NCBI RefSeq assembly: GCF_000313135.1
Contig: NW_004457464.1
Location: forward strand, 80,355-99,254
Origin: Acanthamoeba castellanii str. Neff
Taxonomy: Eukaryota; Discosea; Longamoebia; Acanthamoebidae
Direction: 5' to 3'
Length of the DNA stretch: 18,900 bases
This document shows positions 1-9,030 of this stretch, piece after piece (position 1 is the stretch's first letter; every line of letters begins with the position of its first letter). The notes beneath the pieces were generated by a model. The model was given only the letters and a program-made list of their open reading frames with translations. It was not told the DNA's origin and did no database searches. A program made the translations under genes and the position numbers.

Positions 1-3000
1 GGCGACGCCATTGCACGTGGCCGCCTTGATTTGGTTGAGGAACTCCCGCTTGAGCGGGTCCGCCACCGTCGCCAGAACGTACCCTTGCCTACAGATCAGA
101 TTGACGCACACGCATCGAGGCGCGTTCATCAGCACACCGCACACGGCATATCGCACACGCACACGCACACAATACATATCAGCTACATGGGGGGTGAAGA
201 GCGCACTTGTTGGCTGTGTCGATGGCATCGGCGTCCAACTGGGTCCAGCCGAGAAAGTCCAGGAGCGCCTTGGCGTCGTCGCAATTGGTCATGGTCTGCT
301 GTCGATAGACGATGGAGGCGAACGAGGCCAACGGCCAGGTGTCGGCTCCACCACCTGTGTCGCAAAGCAACGCATCAGATGAGTCGCATTGTAACGAGAC
401 TATGGGGCCGAGGTACCGTTGAGAAGCGAAGCGTAGGTGAGCCCTGGGGAGGTGTCGCTCCTTTTCGCCAGCGGGGTCTCGGGCACGCTGGCCGCTCCGT
501 AGGCCGAGGAAAAGTCGTTGATTGCGCTCTGCACGCTCTCCAGCGAGGGCTTCACCGCCTTGTTGGCCCGGTTGAACAACGACGCGACGCCCAGGGTGCG
601 TGTCTGCCAACCAATCACCAGCAAAGGTCAGGTCAACACACGACACACGACACACATGACACTCAGAGAACAAGGTAGCCCACCTGACGGACATTGTAGA
701 GCGACCATATGCCAAACGAGTAGCTGGTCGCTTGCAGATGGTCGATGAAGTCGTCTTCGCTCGAAGCCCGGAGAACGTTGGTCACGGGGAACGTGACGCC
801 GCTGCCCACTCCAACCTGGAATGTTCAGTCCACACATTCTCAAGTGATGAGAATTCCACTGCAACCAAAGTGTTAAATAGGAGCTAAAAAATAGCGTACC
901 GCGGACCCCCACCATGGGACTGTGGCGTTGAGCCAGCGGGTGTAGGTGGTCTGCACGGACGTCACGTTCTCCAACACGACCGTGATGGGCTGCGCGGGCA
1001 GGAGCCCGGCGACTTCGCCCAGGTTGATGGCCTGGATGCGCGAATCGTTCCACACCGTGATCTCGTTGGTCAGAATCTGCGCGATGACCTCCGCACTGAG
1101 CACCAGGCTCTTTCCGGCCAGCTCGGGCATGTTGTACGCTTGAGGGAGGGAGTGGGTCGGGTCAATTTGTTGTCGACGCAGCCAAAAGCAGACCACGTGG
1201 GTCGAAGAGGGACGCTGAACCTGGGACCAGGGGGAATGCGGCGAGCGGCAGCACGGCGGCGTCGGCGACGGACTCCCGCCAACCGGAGGCGCCCGCGTCA
1301 GCAGGCAGGCCGAAGTCGACGTTTTTGTCGGTCAGCTGCTGCTGGGCGGTGGCGGCCGAGGTCTGGTAGAACTTGAGCTTGTACTGGTTGGTCGACCAGG
1401 AGGTGGCCCAGGAGTTGATCAGCGTGAGCTGCCCGCCGGTGCCGACCAGGACCGACGACGAGAACGCCTTCTTCCCGTTGCAGCGCACGCCGTTGAGCAG
1501 CACCAGGAGCTGCTTTCGCAGACTTACATCCAGCGGCGCCACCAGATTCTCCTCCGCAGCATTCGACGCTCTGTAGCGCAAGTGTGAGCACACATTCATG
1601 TGTGCGTGTGCTTGTGCGTGCGTTGTGCGCTGGTGGCTCGTGTCGTGTGTGTCGCGCCGTGTCGTGTCGTGTGGGAGCGCGAGTAAGACAGCGTACTCGT
1701 CGTTGGTGTGAATCCAGGCGACAAAGTCGAGGAGCTCGCCCACGTTGGAGCAGTCGTCGGTGGTCTGGTTCTGTCGCATGGCAAAGAAGGTGAGATAGGC
1801 CATCGGCCACGAGCCTGCCCCGGGGGCGTCGAAGATGTCGATCCCGAACCGGCCCGCCGCGTAGTCCTGCTGGTAGTCGGTCATGGCCGACTGGAGCGAC
1901 GCCACGCTGAGCTCGACCAGTCGGCCGGCCTTGTTGTACATCCGGGCCAAGTTGACCGACGACGCCGTCGCATTCGTCGTCGAGGCGGTGAGGCCGCCGG
2001 CAAAGTTGAGCCAGGTCAGTGAGTTCACAGTTTTCTGCGCACACGCACACGCACGCAAACACAACACGACACGAGTCATGAGCGATTGGTCAGTGGTTAT
2101 AGTGCTGACATCAGCACTTTGAGAGGGAGGGAGAGCACCTGGAGCCAGGTGATACGAGAGGCCGACGAACCGCCGACACGCACGGCGAAGCCATTGAGGG
2201 CCGGGGGCAGCAGGGCGAAGGTGCGGTTGGCCGCGGCGAATACCTCGCGGAACTCCTCGCTGAAGCTCTCGAGGGTGAGCTTGAACACCTCGGTGAAGGT
2301 CAGGACCTTGGTCGTGTCGTTGGAGTAGCCCAGGCGGATCGCGTCGGGCGGCAGCTTGTGTGCGATGTCGGGGTTGAGCTCCTGGATGGCCGTGTCGTTC
2401 CACGCCGTGATCGAGCCCGCCCATATCGAGCCCAGCACCGTCCTATTCAAGATCTGCAAGCGCACCACAGTGCCAGTGAGTGTGGTGTCCGCGTGACCCA
2501 ATCTTTTTTCAGCTTTTCCGATAGCTTGCTGTTTTCACGGTTTCTCGGCAACGAATTAACTGCGGTATATAGGAGGGAGATTGGGTCCATACCAGGGTGG
2601 GATCGGTTGCGCTGAGAGAGGGCAGGTTGTAGCCTATGACGATGCCCTGCCCGGCCAGCGGAAACTGAATGAAGTCTTCGTACGACAGGCCGCGCTCCGT
2701 AGCGACAAAGTCCTTTTGTGTGATTGTCGTTTTTGGGTGGTGAGCTTTTCAGACAGGCCTGAAGCTGCGGCCGCGGCAGAACGACAGTGTACCACAGTGC
2801 CCTGTTCGTATGAACGGAGTGCGCCGTTGGTGCCGCCTCCGTCATAGCTTATCCTGCGCACGCGCACGGTGTGTTGTCAGCCGGCCGCGCACAGTCGACG
2901 GGCTATTGAGCAACATAAAAAGAACGAGGCCCATCGCGAAGAAAAGAACGAAGAAGAAGGAGGATGGGGCAAAGAAAGAAAGCGACGCACTGGACGACGT

Positions 3001-3224
3001 CGCGATAGAAGCGGTAGTCCTTGACCCACACGTCGTAGATGGCTCCCGACTGCGAGCTGCCCGAGCCCTTCAGCTGGACCGTGCTCTTCGAGTGCACCCA
3101 GCCTGGAAGCAACCCATCAATTAGCAGATATTCGCCCTGGAGCGGACCGAAGGAGGAGGCAGGTACCCGTCCAAAGGGCAAAGAGCACGAAGAGAGCCAG
3201 GGCACAGCGAACCGGGCTCCTCAT
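1..3224 (-). CDS. Secreted/receptor-type protein with two tandem PstS-like substrate-binding domains (3' partial)
   Basis: Twelve exons on the minus strand: 3224-3167, 3102-2991, 2853-2796, 2712-2593, 2453-2139, 2034-1697, 1570-1221, 1138-900, 815-684, 603-417, 354-207 and 88-1 (runs off the window). Together they give 2145 nt, 715 codons, in phase at every join. The start at 3224 is chosen because it opens a signal peptide (MRSPVRCALALFVLFALW). Domain 1 (about residues 20-330) carries motifs of the PstS/PBP phosphate-binding fold: LKGSGSSQSG, YDGGGTNGALRSYEQGT, DFVATERGLS and LGSIWAGSITAWND. Domain 2 (about 335-715) repeats the fold, with LTLINSWATSW, VDFGLPADAG and ILTNEITVWND. Several N-x-S/T sites (NRT, NDT, NQT, NAT, NVT) fit an extracytoplasmic location. 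In bacteria such domains bind phosphate or other oxyanions. In amoebae similar ectodomains may sit in front of a membrane segment and a signalling domain, but that part is outside the window, so the role is an inference. Confidence 0.8.
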
Positions 3225-3562
3225 CTTCAGCGTTGGCGTGTTGTTGTGGTTTGTGTTCTGCTTGGCCAGGAGTGCTCCGAAGTGGGTTCTCATTGCCTCG
3301 CGGAACCAGACCGAGGTTGTCAGTAGCTGATGATTGGTCACACCGGTTTACTATTTCCTGTTCGAGGTTCCCGCGTATTGGCCACCGATATATCCGACCA
3401 ACCAGGATATGTTGTCCAGCTATTGATTTAGTAAAATTTATTTATAGTTTCAAATGGAGGATATAGTTTCGAATTTACCCCACGAACACAACATTTGGTC
3501 GTGTTCTGTGTCGCGGTTGCGTGTCCCTCCGTGACAGACATGGTTGTTTTTGGTGTCTGTGT
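3225..3562. other. Intergenic region between two minus-strand genes (3' flank of membrane protein, 5' flank of PBP gene)
   Basis: This 338-bp gap has no supported gene. It is more AT-rich than its neighbours, mainly at 3340-3480. On the minus strand it should hold the 5' UTR and promoter of the PBP-domain gene and the 3' UTR of the membrane-protein gene. The only recognisable element is the TATA-like stretch listed separately. Confidence 0.6.
3436..3447 (-). promoter_or_regulatory. Possible TATA element upstream of the PBP-domain gene
   Basis: The minus strand reads CTATAAATAAAT here, about 215 nt upstream of the chosen ATG at 3224. The motif matches a TATA box. The distance is long, so it would require a long 5' leader or a leader intron. 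This is motif evidence only. Confidence 0.25.
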
Positions 3563-5410
3563 CTACATCAACGTTTCATAGGCGGCGTACTCGTCGTCTT
3601 GCACATACACGGGGATCGCGTCGTAGTCCATCTTGTTGGTGGATTCCTTGTGGAACACTGCACACTCACACCAGACGTGCAGTGGAGTGTAAGCGGGGAG
3701 CAAGAGACGAAGCTTGCGGGTGGCACGCATCCGGTACGATCGTACCTTCCAGAAGGCCCTTGCCAAAATTTCGAATGACAAAACAGCTCAAGATGACCAG
3801 CACCACCCGACAGATGAGCGCAAACGTGCCTGCATGAGGCACATTGACGCAGCGCAGCGCAACACGCAAGGGAAGTCCACATTAGTGGCGTTGTATGACG
3901 AGTGTGTGTTAGAGAAGAAGGGGAGGTACCAAACACGATGACCGGCGGGACCTCATCGCTCGCAAATCGGTCTGGTTGGGTGACCGACGCAACGATGTAC
4001 TTGACGATGATGTAGATCGGCTCCACTGGGGCGAACGCGAAGAAGCCCAGCATCACCCTGAAGTTCTCTCGACGAACCTGCAGGCGGCGATCACCCTCCA
4101 ATGAGACAAAGATCATCACTTCGCCACGGATCGCGTGCATGCATAGGCGCGTACGCCGTAGACGGTGGTGATGACGGCCCATATGATGCTCGCAACCACC
4201 AACGCTACGTCGACGATGATGTTGGCTCCTCGGAGAAGGAACTGGAAAGGGAAAGGCGCGGGTGAGCGGGCTCGAAGAAGAAGAAAAACGCTGCGTTGGG
4301 TCCAACGAGAGGCGACTGGCGGAGATGATAGTAGGTACCATGCCCAGCATCAGGACACCAACAAGCGTCAGGAAGATGTCCATCTTGAGAAGTGACACGA
4401 ATGTTTGGTAGACTTTGTACGCATCTGATGTTTGAATTGCGGGAATGTCAGTGGTCGAGCGGGCCGTGAAGATCCGACTGCGTGTGCGCACACGCACGAC
4501 ACACGACACGCACACTCACACGACATTCGACACTCATATACGCACACGCACGCACACCAGAGAGCGAGTGAGTCAGGCCCTACGTACTAACAAGCTTCTT
4601 GTCGGAGCCTATTCGCTTGAAGACCCGCCTGCAGGTTATGATCGTGAGAGGGAAGAAAAGAAGCAGCAGAGCAGCGCAGCCAAAAAAGGAGTGAGAACGG
4701 TGTACCATCCAAAGGAGTTGTAGACCAGGATGGCCAGCACAATATTGGCCAGGGCGAACAGGATGATGAAGGACAACCTGCAGACACATTCAGAGCAACG
4801 CATGAGTGCGTGCAGTGTAGGTGGGGTGTAGTGCGCGCCCGCGGGCATTATGCGACGTGTTGGCGCGTGAAGAGATCTGCGAGCAGGAGCGAAGGAGATG
4901 AGGGTGATGAGGCTGAGAAGAAGAAGTACCGAATGTAGAACACAGGGTGCCGGTCCTCGATGAGAAAGCCAGCAAACGCAAAGAGAAGCAAAAGAATAGA
5001 GCCGCCCACGAAGGAGAAGAGCTCGAGCGTGTTCTCGAAGAGGATGCCGTCCACGCCAAAGTAGCCTGGGATAAGGTGAACGGAAACACCGTCAACTCGA
5101 GCTGCGTGCTGCCAACCTTGCAGGGGTGCGAGTACCAATAAAGAGGCTCATGATTATGAACAGGAAACCGCGCTTCATGGTGTCTTCGTTGCCATTTGCC
5201 ATGCGCTCAATGGAGAAGCAGATGATTATCAAAACTTGGATAACAATCAAGAGCAGGTAGAGTTGGGAGCGACGCCGCAACTGGACCTAAGATTGGGAAC
5301 AAAAACCAGATTAATCGAGTTTTAATGAGATGATGGGAGGAAGGATGAATCTTGGAGGCGCGCGGAGATCATCTTACCCCGCCCAAGCTGGACAGGAAGA
5401 GGTACGACAT
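3563..5410 (-). CDS. Polytopic membrane protein, probably UPF0658-like (Golgi membrane family)
   Basis: Ten exons: 5410-5378, 5286-5136, 5065-4930, 4777-4706, 4628-4584, 4477-4339, 4241-4155, 4077-3930, 3829-3746 and 3657-3563. They sum to 990 nt, 329 aa plus TAG, with phase kept throughout. About eight hydrophobic helices are visible, near residues 20-38, 50-68, 77-97, 107-127, 176-195, 198-220, 227-250 and 265-290. The stretches GWRVFKRIGSDKKLV, YKVYQTFVSLLKMDIF, VRRENFRVM and NFGKGLLE recall the fungal UPF0658 Golgi apparatus membrane proteins. That is family recognition from memory, not a search. The C-terminal tail of about 35 residues is hydrophilic and acidic (DAIPVYVQDDEYAAYETLM), suggesting a cytosolic tail with possible Tyr-based sorting signals. 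No biochemical activity is known to me for this family. The intron/exon model is strong; the family name is moderate. Confidence 0.75.
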
Positions 5411-6076
5411 CTTGCTGATTTGGTGTTTTGGATCAAGGTTTCTGTTTTTCCTATTTTTTTTCAACCCAAAAATGCAAAGAATGTAACTCCATGGTGTGTG
5501 GCCACAAAAATCACAACAGCTGACCAAATCATACTAATGTGACATACTCTCCACCCTCAAGAGTTGTGTGACCCAACTACTAACCTGGTGTACAAGCTGA
5601 ATGTATGAGGAAGTTCAGTGTCTGTTCTGTGTGCCCAAAAGTTGGAAATTTCCCTCTCCCACAGTGTGCCCTGAAGAATGTAAAAGACAGCCACACCAAA
5701 CAGAAACAGCTAACAGGTGAGGCCCCATGTCATTCACAACAGCTGTTTGCACCCCATGCAAGAAAAAGAATAAAGATGTATTTGTATTGCCCAACCCTGT
5801 ATGGGTGGACAAACACAATCCATGGGTGGCAGCTCATCCTTGCCTCAACCTCAACTCATACCCAACAGCAACAGGGCCTTATGCAAACTTCCTCTATCTG
5901 CTGGGAAGCCACTCTGCAGCCACAGGGGGACTTAGCCCTGTGTTCATTGGCTTTCCTTGTGCTTGTCTACAAAATGTCCCACAAGAAATAAAAATTATGT
6001 GGCCGTTGGTGGCCGTTGGAGAAAGTGAAGCAAATCAGTATTGATCCAAGTTACAGCACCCAACACTACGCAGCAG
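5411..6076. other. Lower-GC island with cysteine-rich coding-like frames, no assigned gene
   Basis: Between the head-to-head starts of the membrane-protein and chromodomain genes lie 666 bp with visibly lower GC and A/T-ending codons. Its plus-strand frames carry clustered cysteines: QKCKECNSMVCGHKNHN near 5470-5515, FSVCSVCPKVGNFPLPQC near 5615-5670, and VCTPCKKKNK near 5745-5780. Branch-point-like TACTAAT/TACTAAC strings at about 5533 and 5578, each followed by an AG, hint at introns. No start-to-stop model could be fixed. Part of the region must also serve as promoter for the two flanking genes. It could be a decayed mobile-element or transferred gene, or an unrecognised short spliced gene. 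Confidence 0.4.
5727..6044 (+). CDS. Hypothetical 105-aa ORF in the low-GC island
   Basis: This open frame encodes 105 aa with a CxxC (VCTPCKKK), the coherent stretch VFVLPNPVWVDKHNPWVAA, and a Gly/Ser-rich middle. I do not recognise it. Its codon use (many GCA, ACA, CCA, CCT, GTA) is unlike the G/C-ending codons of every other gene here. It ends only 32 bp before the chromodomain start. It could be the last exon of a spliced gene: an upstream frame at about 5605-5717 joins it in phase if the 5718-5748 segment (GT..AG, 31 nt) or 5718-5830 (GT..AG, 113 nt) is removed. It may equally be chance or a decayed remnant. Confidence 0.25.
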   Translation: MSFTTAVCTPCKKKNKDVFVLPNPVWVDKHNPWVAAHPCLNLNSYPTATGPYANFLYLLGSHSAATGGLSPVFIGFPCACLQNVPQEIKIMWPLVAVGESEANQY

Positions 6077-6700
6077 ATGTCTTCGCGAAAGAAGGCCAGC
6101 AAGAAGGCCGCAGAGAGCGACAGTGAGGGCCGACCCTCGCGGACGAAGAGGGCTCCCTCCAGGCTTGACCCCAGCAGCGATGCGGGCGAGCTGTCGGGCG
6201 GTGAGACGCCGAGGCGTGGAGGGAGCAGGAGGAGAAGCGTGAGCGTCGAGCGCAAGAAGAGGAGGGGGCCGGGCAGGCCCAGGAAGACGGAATCTGCACG
6301 CTCGAAATCGCCAGCGAAGAAGAGGGTGACAGCTCACAAGCGCCGACGATCAGTCGATTTGGAGAGGGAGTACGAAGTCGAGCAGTTACTTGATCTGCAG
6401 CTCCTCGTAAAGTGGAAGGGCTATGCCAAGAGCAGCGCGACGTGGGAGCCGCTAAAGAATCTGCAGACGTGCGACGAGATGGTGGTGGACTACCTGGAGA
6501 AGGTGAAGCAAAAGCTGCTCGCCCAGATGGAGAGCAAGAGCTCGGAGGAAGAGACGAAGGAGGGAGAGGGCGAGAAGGAGAAGGAGGGGGAAGGCGTGGA
6601 GACTCCCAAGAGGAAGAGGGGCAGGCCACCGAAGAAGGCCAAGGTGACTGAGAAGGCAAGTGAAGAAGAGGTGGAAGACGAGAAGGAAGCGGACGAGTAA
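6077..6700 (+). CDS. Chromodomain protein with two AT-hooks
   Basis: This intronless 207-aa protein has a basic Ser/Lys/Arg-rich N-terminus (residues 1-95), a GRP-type AT-hook (GPGRPRK, 64-70), a chromodomain at about 98-145, an acidic Glu/Lys-rich linker (155-175), a second AT-hook (RGRPPKK, 181-187) and an acidic tail. In the chromodomain, Y99 (EYEVEQLL), W113 and Y116 (LVKWKGY) match the aromatic-cage positions that hold methyl-lysine in HP1-like domains, and the segment ATWEPLKNL is typical. The loop between the first two strands is about seven residues shorter than in HP1. The expected role is a nuclear chromatin reader that also contacts AT-rich DNA. The start at 6077 (CAGATGTCT) is preferred because the basic tail begins there; an in-frame ATG at 6041 would add 12 residues. 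The gene is convergent with eIF2-alpha, with 94 bp between stop codons. Confidence 0.85.
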   Translation: MSSRKKASKKAAESDSEGRPSRTKRAPSRLDPSSDAGELSGGETPRRGGSRRRSVSVERKKRRGPGRPRKTESARSKSPAKKRVTAHKRRRSVDLEREYEVEQLLDLQLLVKWKGYAKSSATWEPLKNLQTCDEMVVDYLEKVKQKLLAQMESKSSEEETKEGEGEKEKEGEGVETPKRKRGRPPKKAKVTEKASEEEVEDEKEADE

Positions 6701-6794
6701 GAGCCAGGAAGAGATTGAGTGTGTCTGGGCGACAAGAAATAACCTCCACGCCGATGGGGGACGACATGTATGCGAGATTTGTTTATAAATTAAA

Positions 6795-7691
6795 TTAAGC
6801 CACGACTCGCGGCTCGGTCTTGATCACGCAGTCACCTCCGTGCTTCTTGATTTCGGTTTGGATGGCCTCGACGGCCTTCTTGAGGAGGGCAACGCCGCGC
6901 TCGTGATCGGTGGACGAAGTGAGGAGGATGTACTCGGGAGACGTGACGAGCTGGATGCGGACGGGCGAATCGGGGGTGCTGCACTGCTGGCCGGCGCGGA
7001 GGGCAGGCTTGATGGCGTCGATGCCCTCGTAGGAGAAGCACGTCACCTGGATGTCGGCCTGGATCTTGACGGGCTGGCTGCCCAGGCGATGCTGAATCGT
7101 CTTGAGGATGTTGTCCTTGATCTCGGCAGGAGCGTCGAGGCCCTCGAAGATGTCTTCGCCGGCGGCGGCCTTCTTGAATGCGTCGTAGGCATGGTTGTAC
7201 GTCTCGTACAGAGGCCACCCGATGCGCTTGTACAGGTCCTCGAGAGTGAGGATGTTGTCGCCCGTCTGCAGCTCGGCGACGTGGGCCATGATGCTGTGTA
7301 CGGTCTTCGACTTCTGGTACCGCTGAGTGCACTCGACGATGTCCTCCTCCTTGAGCAGCTTCTTCGAGAGATCGATGTAGCCCTTCTCCTTGTCCACCCT
7401 CAGCACTTGCAGCACCTCCTTCTTGCCCACTCGGATGTGCTTGTTGATCGAGCGCATGCGCCTCCTCGACAGCTCGGAGAGCAGAATGATGCCCTCCTTG
7501 TCGTTGTATTCGAGCAGCGATACGAAGGCGCCGATTTCGTTGATGCGATTGACGCGCACCATCACGAGATCGTCCAGCTCGGGGTACTCGGCCTCGTACA
7601 TCCGGCACTTGCCGACCTTCTTCGCCACATCGGAGAGGGGAGCCACGGGGGCCTCTACGCCACCGGCCTGAGCATCAATCGCGCCTTCCAT
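6795..7691 (-). CDS. EIF2S1: Eukaryotic translation initiation factor 2 subunit alpha
   Basis: This single exon encodes 298 aa, close to the usual length of about 300-315. The subunit is part of the eIF2 heterotrimer that brings initiator Met-tRNA to the 40S ribosome in the cytosol. The N-terminal S1/OB fold spans about residues 36-110 (VMVRVNRINEIGAFVSLLEY, then RVDKEKGYIDLSKK). The regulatory loop LLSELSRRRMRS is intact, with Ser75 matching the conserved Ser51 phosphorylated by eIF2-alpha kinases under stress. A helical domain (KTVHSIMAHVAEL, LYKRIGWPLYETYNHAYDAF) and an alpha/beta C-terminal domain (VKIQADIQVTCFSYEGIDAIK) follow. The start at 7691 gives an N-terminus about 24 residues longer than the human protein; an upstream in-frame ATG at 7745 would add 18 more. 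Absence of introns contrasts with most neighbours. It diverges from PSMA2 across a shared 290-bp region. Confidence 0.97.
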   Translation of the reverse strand: MEGAIDAQAGGVEAPVAPLSDVAKKVGKCRMYEAEYPELDDLVMVRVNRINEIGAFVSLLEYNDKEGIILLSELSRRRMRSINKHIRVGKKEVLQVLRVDKEKGYIDLSKKLLKEEDIVECTQRYQKSKTVHSIMAHVAELQTGDNILTLEDLYKRIGWPLYETYNHAYDAFKKAAAGEDIFEGLDAPAEIKDNILKTIQHRLGSQPVKIQADIQVTCFSYEGIDAIKPALRAGQQCSTPDSPVRIQLVTSPEYILLTSSTDHERGVALLKKAVEAIQTEIKKHGGDCVIKTEPRVVA

Positions 7692-7981
7692 CTTCAGTTC
7701 TGATTCTCGAGCGGAGAGAAAACTGAAAATCTCTCGCTCTGCCAAAAATTACAGTTGGCCTGTCAGGAAAACATGAAGAAACGAAATAGGAACGCTTGTC
7801 TGGAAATTTCCAGACCTACGTCATGCGCCTCCTTAGCATGGATGACGTCAGCAGCCCTGTTGGGCGTTCAGGTGCGCCAGCAAGGGTGGTGTTGGCGTGC
7901 GTGGGCGCAGGCTGGCATTTCGAGGGTGTGATTCGCCAATTAGCCGACAAGAACAAACCCGCGTAGCGTAATCATCACATA
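7692..7981. promoter_or_regulatory. Divergent promoter region shared by eIF2-alpha and proteasome alpha-2
   Basis: The 290 bp between the two start codons must hold both promoters. It contains a perfect 14-bp palindrome at 7800-7813 (CTGGAAATTTCCAG), a TACGTCAT at 7817-7824, and a full palindromic CRE/ATF-type site TGACGTCA at 7843-7850. A CCAAT-type pentamer lies near 7935-7939. No clear TATA box is visible on either strand. The placement is seen directly; the regulatory function is inferred from motif resemblance. Confidence 0.6.
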
Positions 7982-9030
7982 ATGGACTCCCGCTACTCCT
8001 TCTCGCTCACCACCTTCAGCCCTTCTGGCAAGCTAGTGCAGATCGAATACGCGCTCAACGCCGTGAACGCTGGTGCCACCGCTCTTGGTATCAAAGGTAT
8101 AATGCCGCACTGCACTTCAGCTCAATCTCCATCTTATCGGTCTACCCACCTCTACAATACTGTTGCACCTGTTGGATCGAGTGCAAGGCATTAATTGATG
8201 ATCTATCCACCCCCCCCCAAAGCCAAGGATGGCGTGGTGATGGCCACCGAGAAGAAGCTGCCTCCTCTCATGGATGACACTTCGATCCAGAAGATTAGCC
8301 TCCTCACGGACAACATCGGCGTCGTCTACGCTGGAATGGGACCTGATTCGCGTGTGCTCGTGCGCAAGGGACGCAAGATTGCCCAGCAGTACTTCAGGAC
8401 CTATCACGCTCCCATCCCTGTGAATCAGCTCGTGCGAGAGCTCGCTGCTATCATGCAGGAGTTCACTCAATCTGGGTATGTTCCCCGTCTGTGCTCCTCA
8501 TCTGCGATATTCGAGCGTGTAGCGCATACGCGTGCCATGCCTTCGAGTCGTGCACGTGGTCGCTCACTTTGTTCTCTTGCTGCCATGCAGTGGTGTGCGA
8601 CCCTTCGGTGTCTCCCTCCTTATCGCCGGCTATGACGAAGTTGCTGGTGCTCAGCTGTACCAGGTGGATCCTTCGGGTTCGTATTGGGCGTGGAAGGCCT
8701 CGGCCATCGGCAAGGGCATGGTTAACGCCAGGACCTTTTTGGAGAAGCGGTATGCGTCCCGTTGTGCGTGCATGCGTGTGGTGTGTCACAGTGGGGGTTC
8801 TTGTTGCGTCGATGCTCATCTATGTGGTCTTGCGCATCAACAGCTACAAGGAAGATGTGGGTCTCGAAGATGCCGTCCACACGGCCATTCTGACGCTCAA
8901 GGAGGGATTCGAGGGTGAGATGACGGAGAACAACATCGAGCTGAGCGTGGTGCAGGTGATCGAAGGCAAGCCCGTCTTCAGAGTGCTCACGCCCGCCGAA
9001 GTCAAGGACTACCTCGGCGAAGTACAGTAA
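7982..9030 (+). CDS. PSMA2: 20S proteasome subunit alpha type-2
   Basis: Four exons (7982-8096, 8223-8475, 8591-8749, 8844-9030) give 714 nt, 237 aa plus TAA, against 234 aa in human. The N-terminus [20 protein letters not shown] is the alpha-subunit signature that closes the gate of the 20S core. NTN-hydrolase-fold segments follow: [42 protein letters not shown], and [20 protein letters not shown]. Alpha subunits are structural and non-catalytic; they form the outer rings and dock regulatory particles in cytosol and nucleus. All three donors are GTAT.. and each join restores the family sequence (GIK-AKDGVV, TQSG-GVRPFG, LEKR-YKEDVG). Intron 1 ends with nine C residues (8210-8218) followed by AAAG, an unusual acceptor tract. 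Confidence 0.97.

Noticed and set aside
1162..2424. Single 420-aa minus-strand frame read without splicing
   Set aside because: It runs through introns (GT-repeat peptide in the middle) and shifts out of the PBP frame; the spliced model restores continuous family sequence.
6840..7703. Long plus-strand open frame (287 aa) across the eIF2-alpha locus
   Set aside because: It is the antisense shadow of a certain gene; GC-rich codons make the opposite strand open by chance, and the peptide shows no domain.
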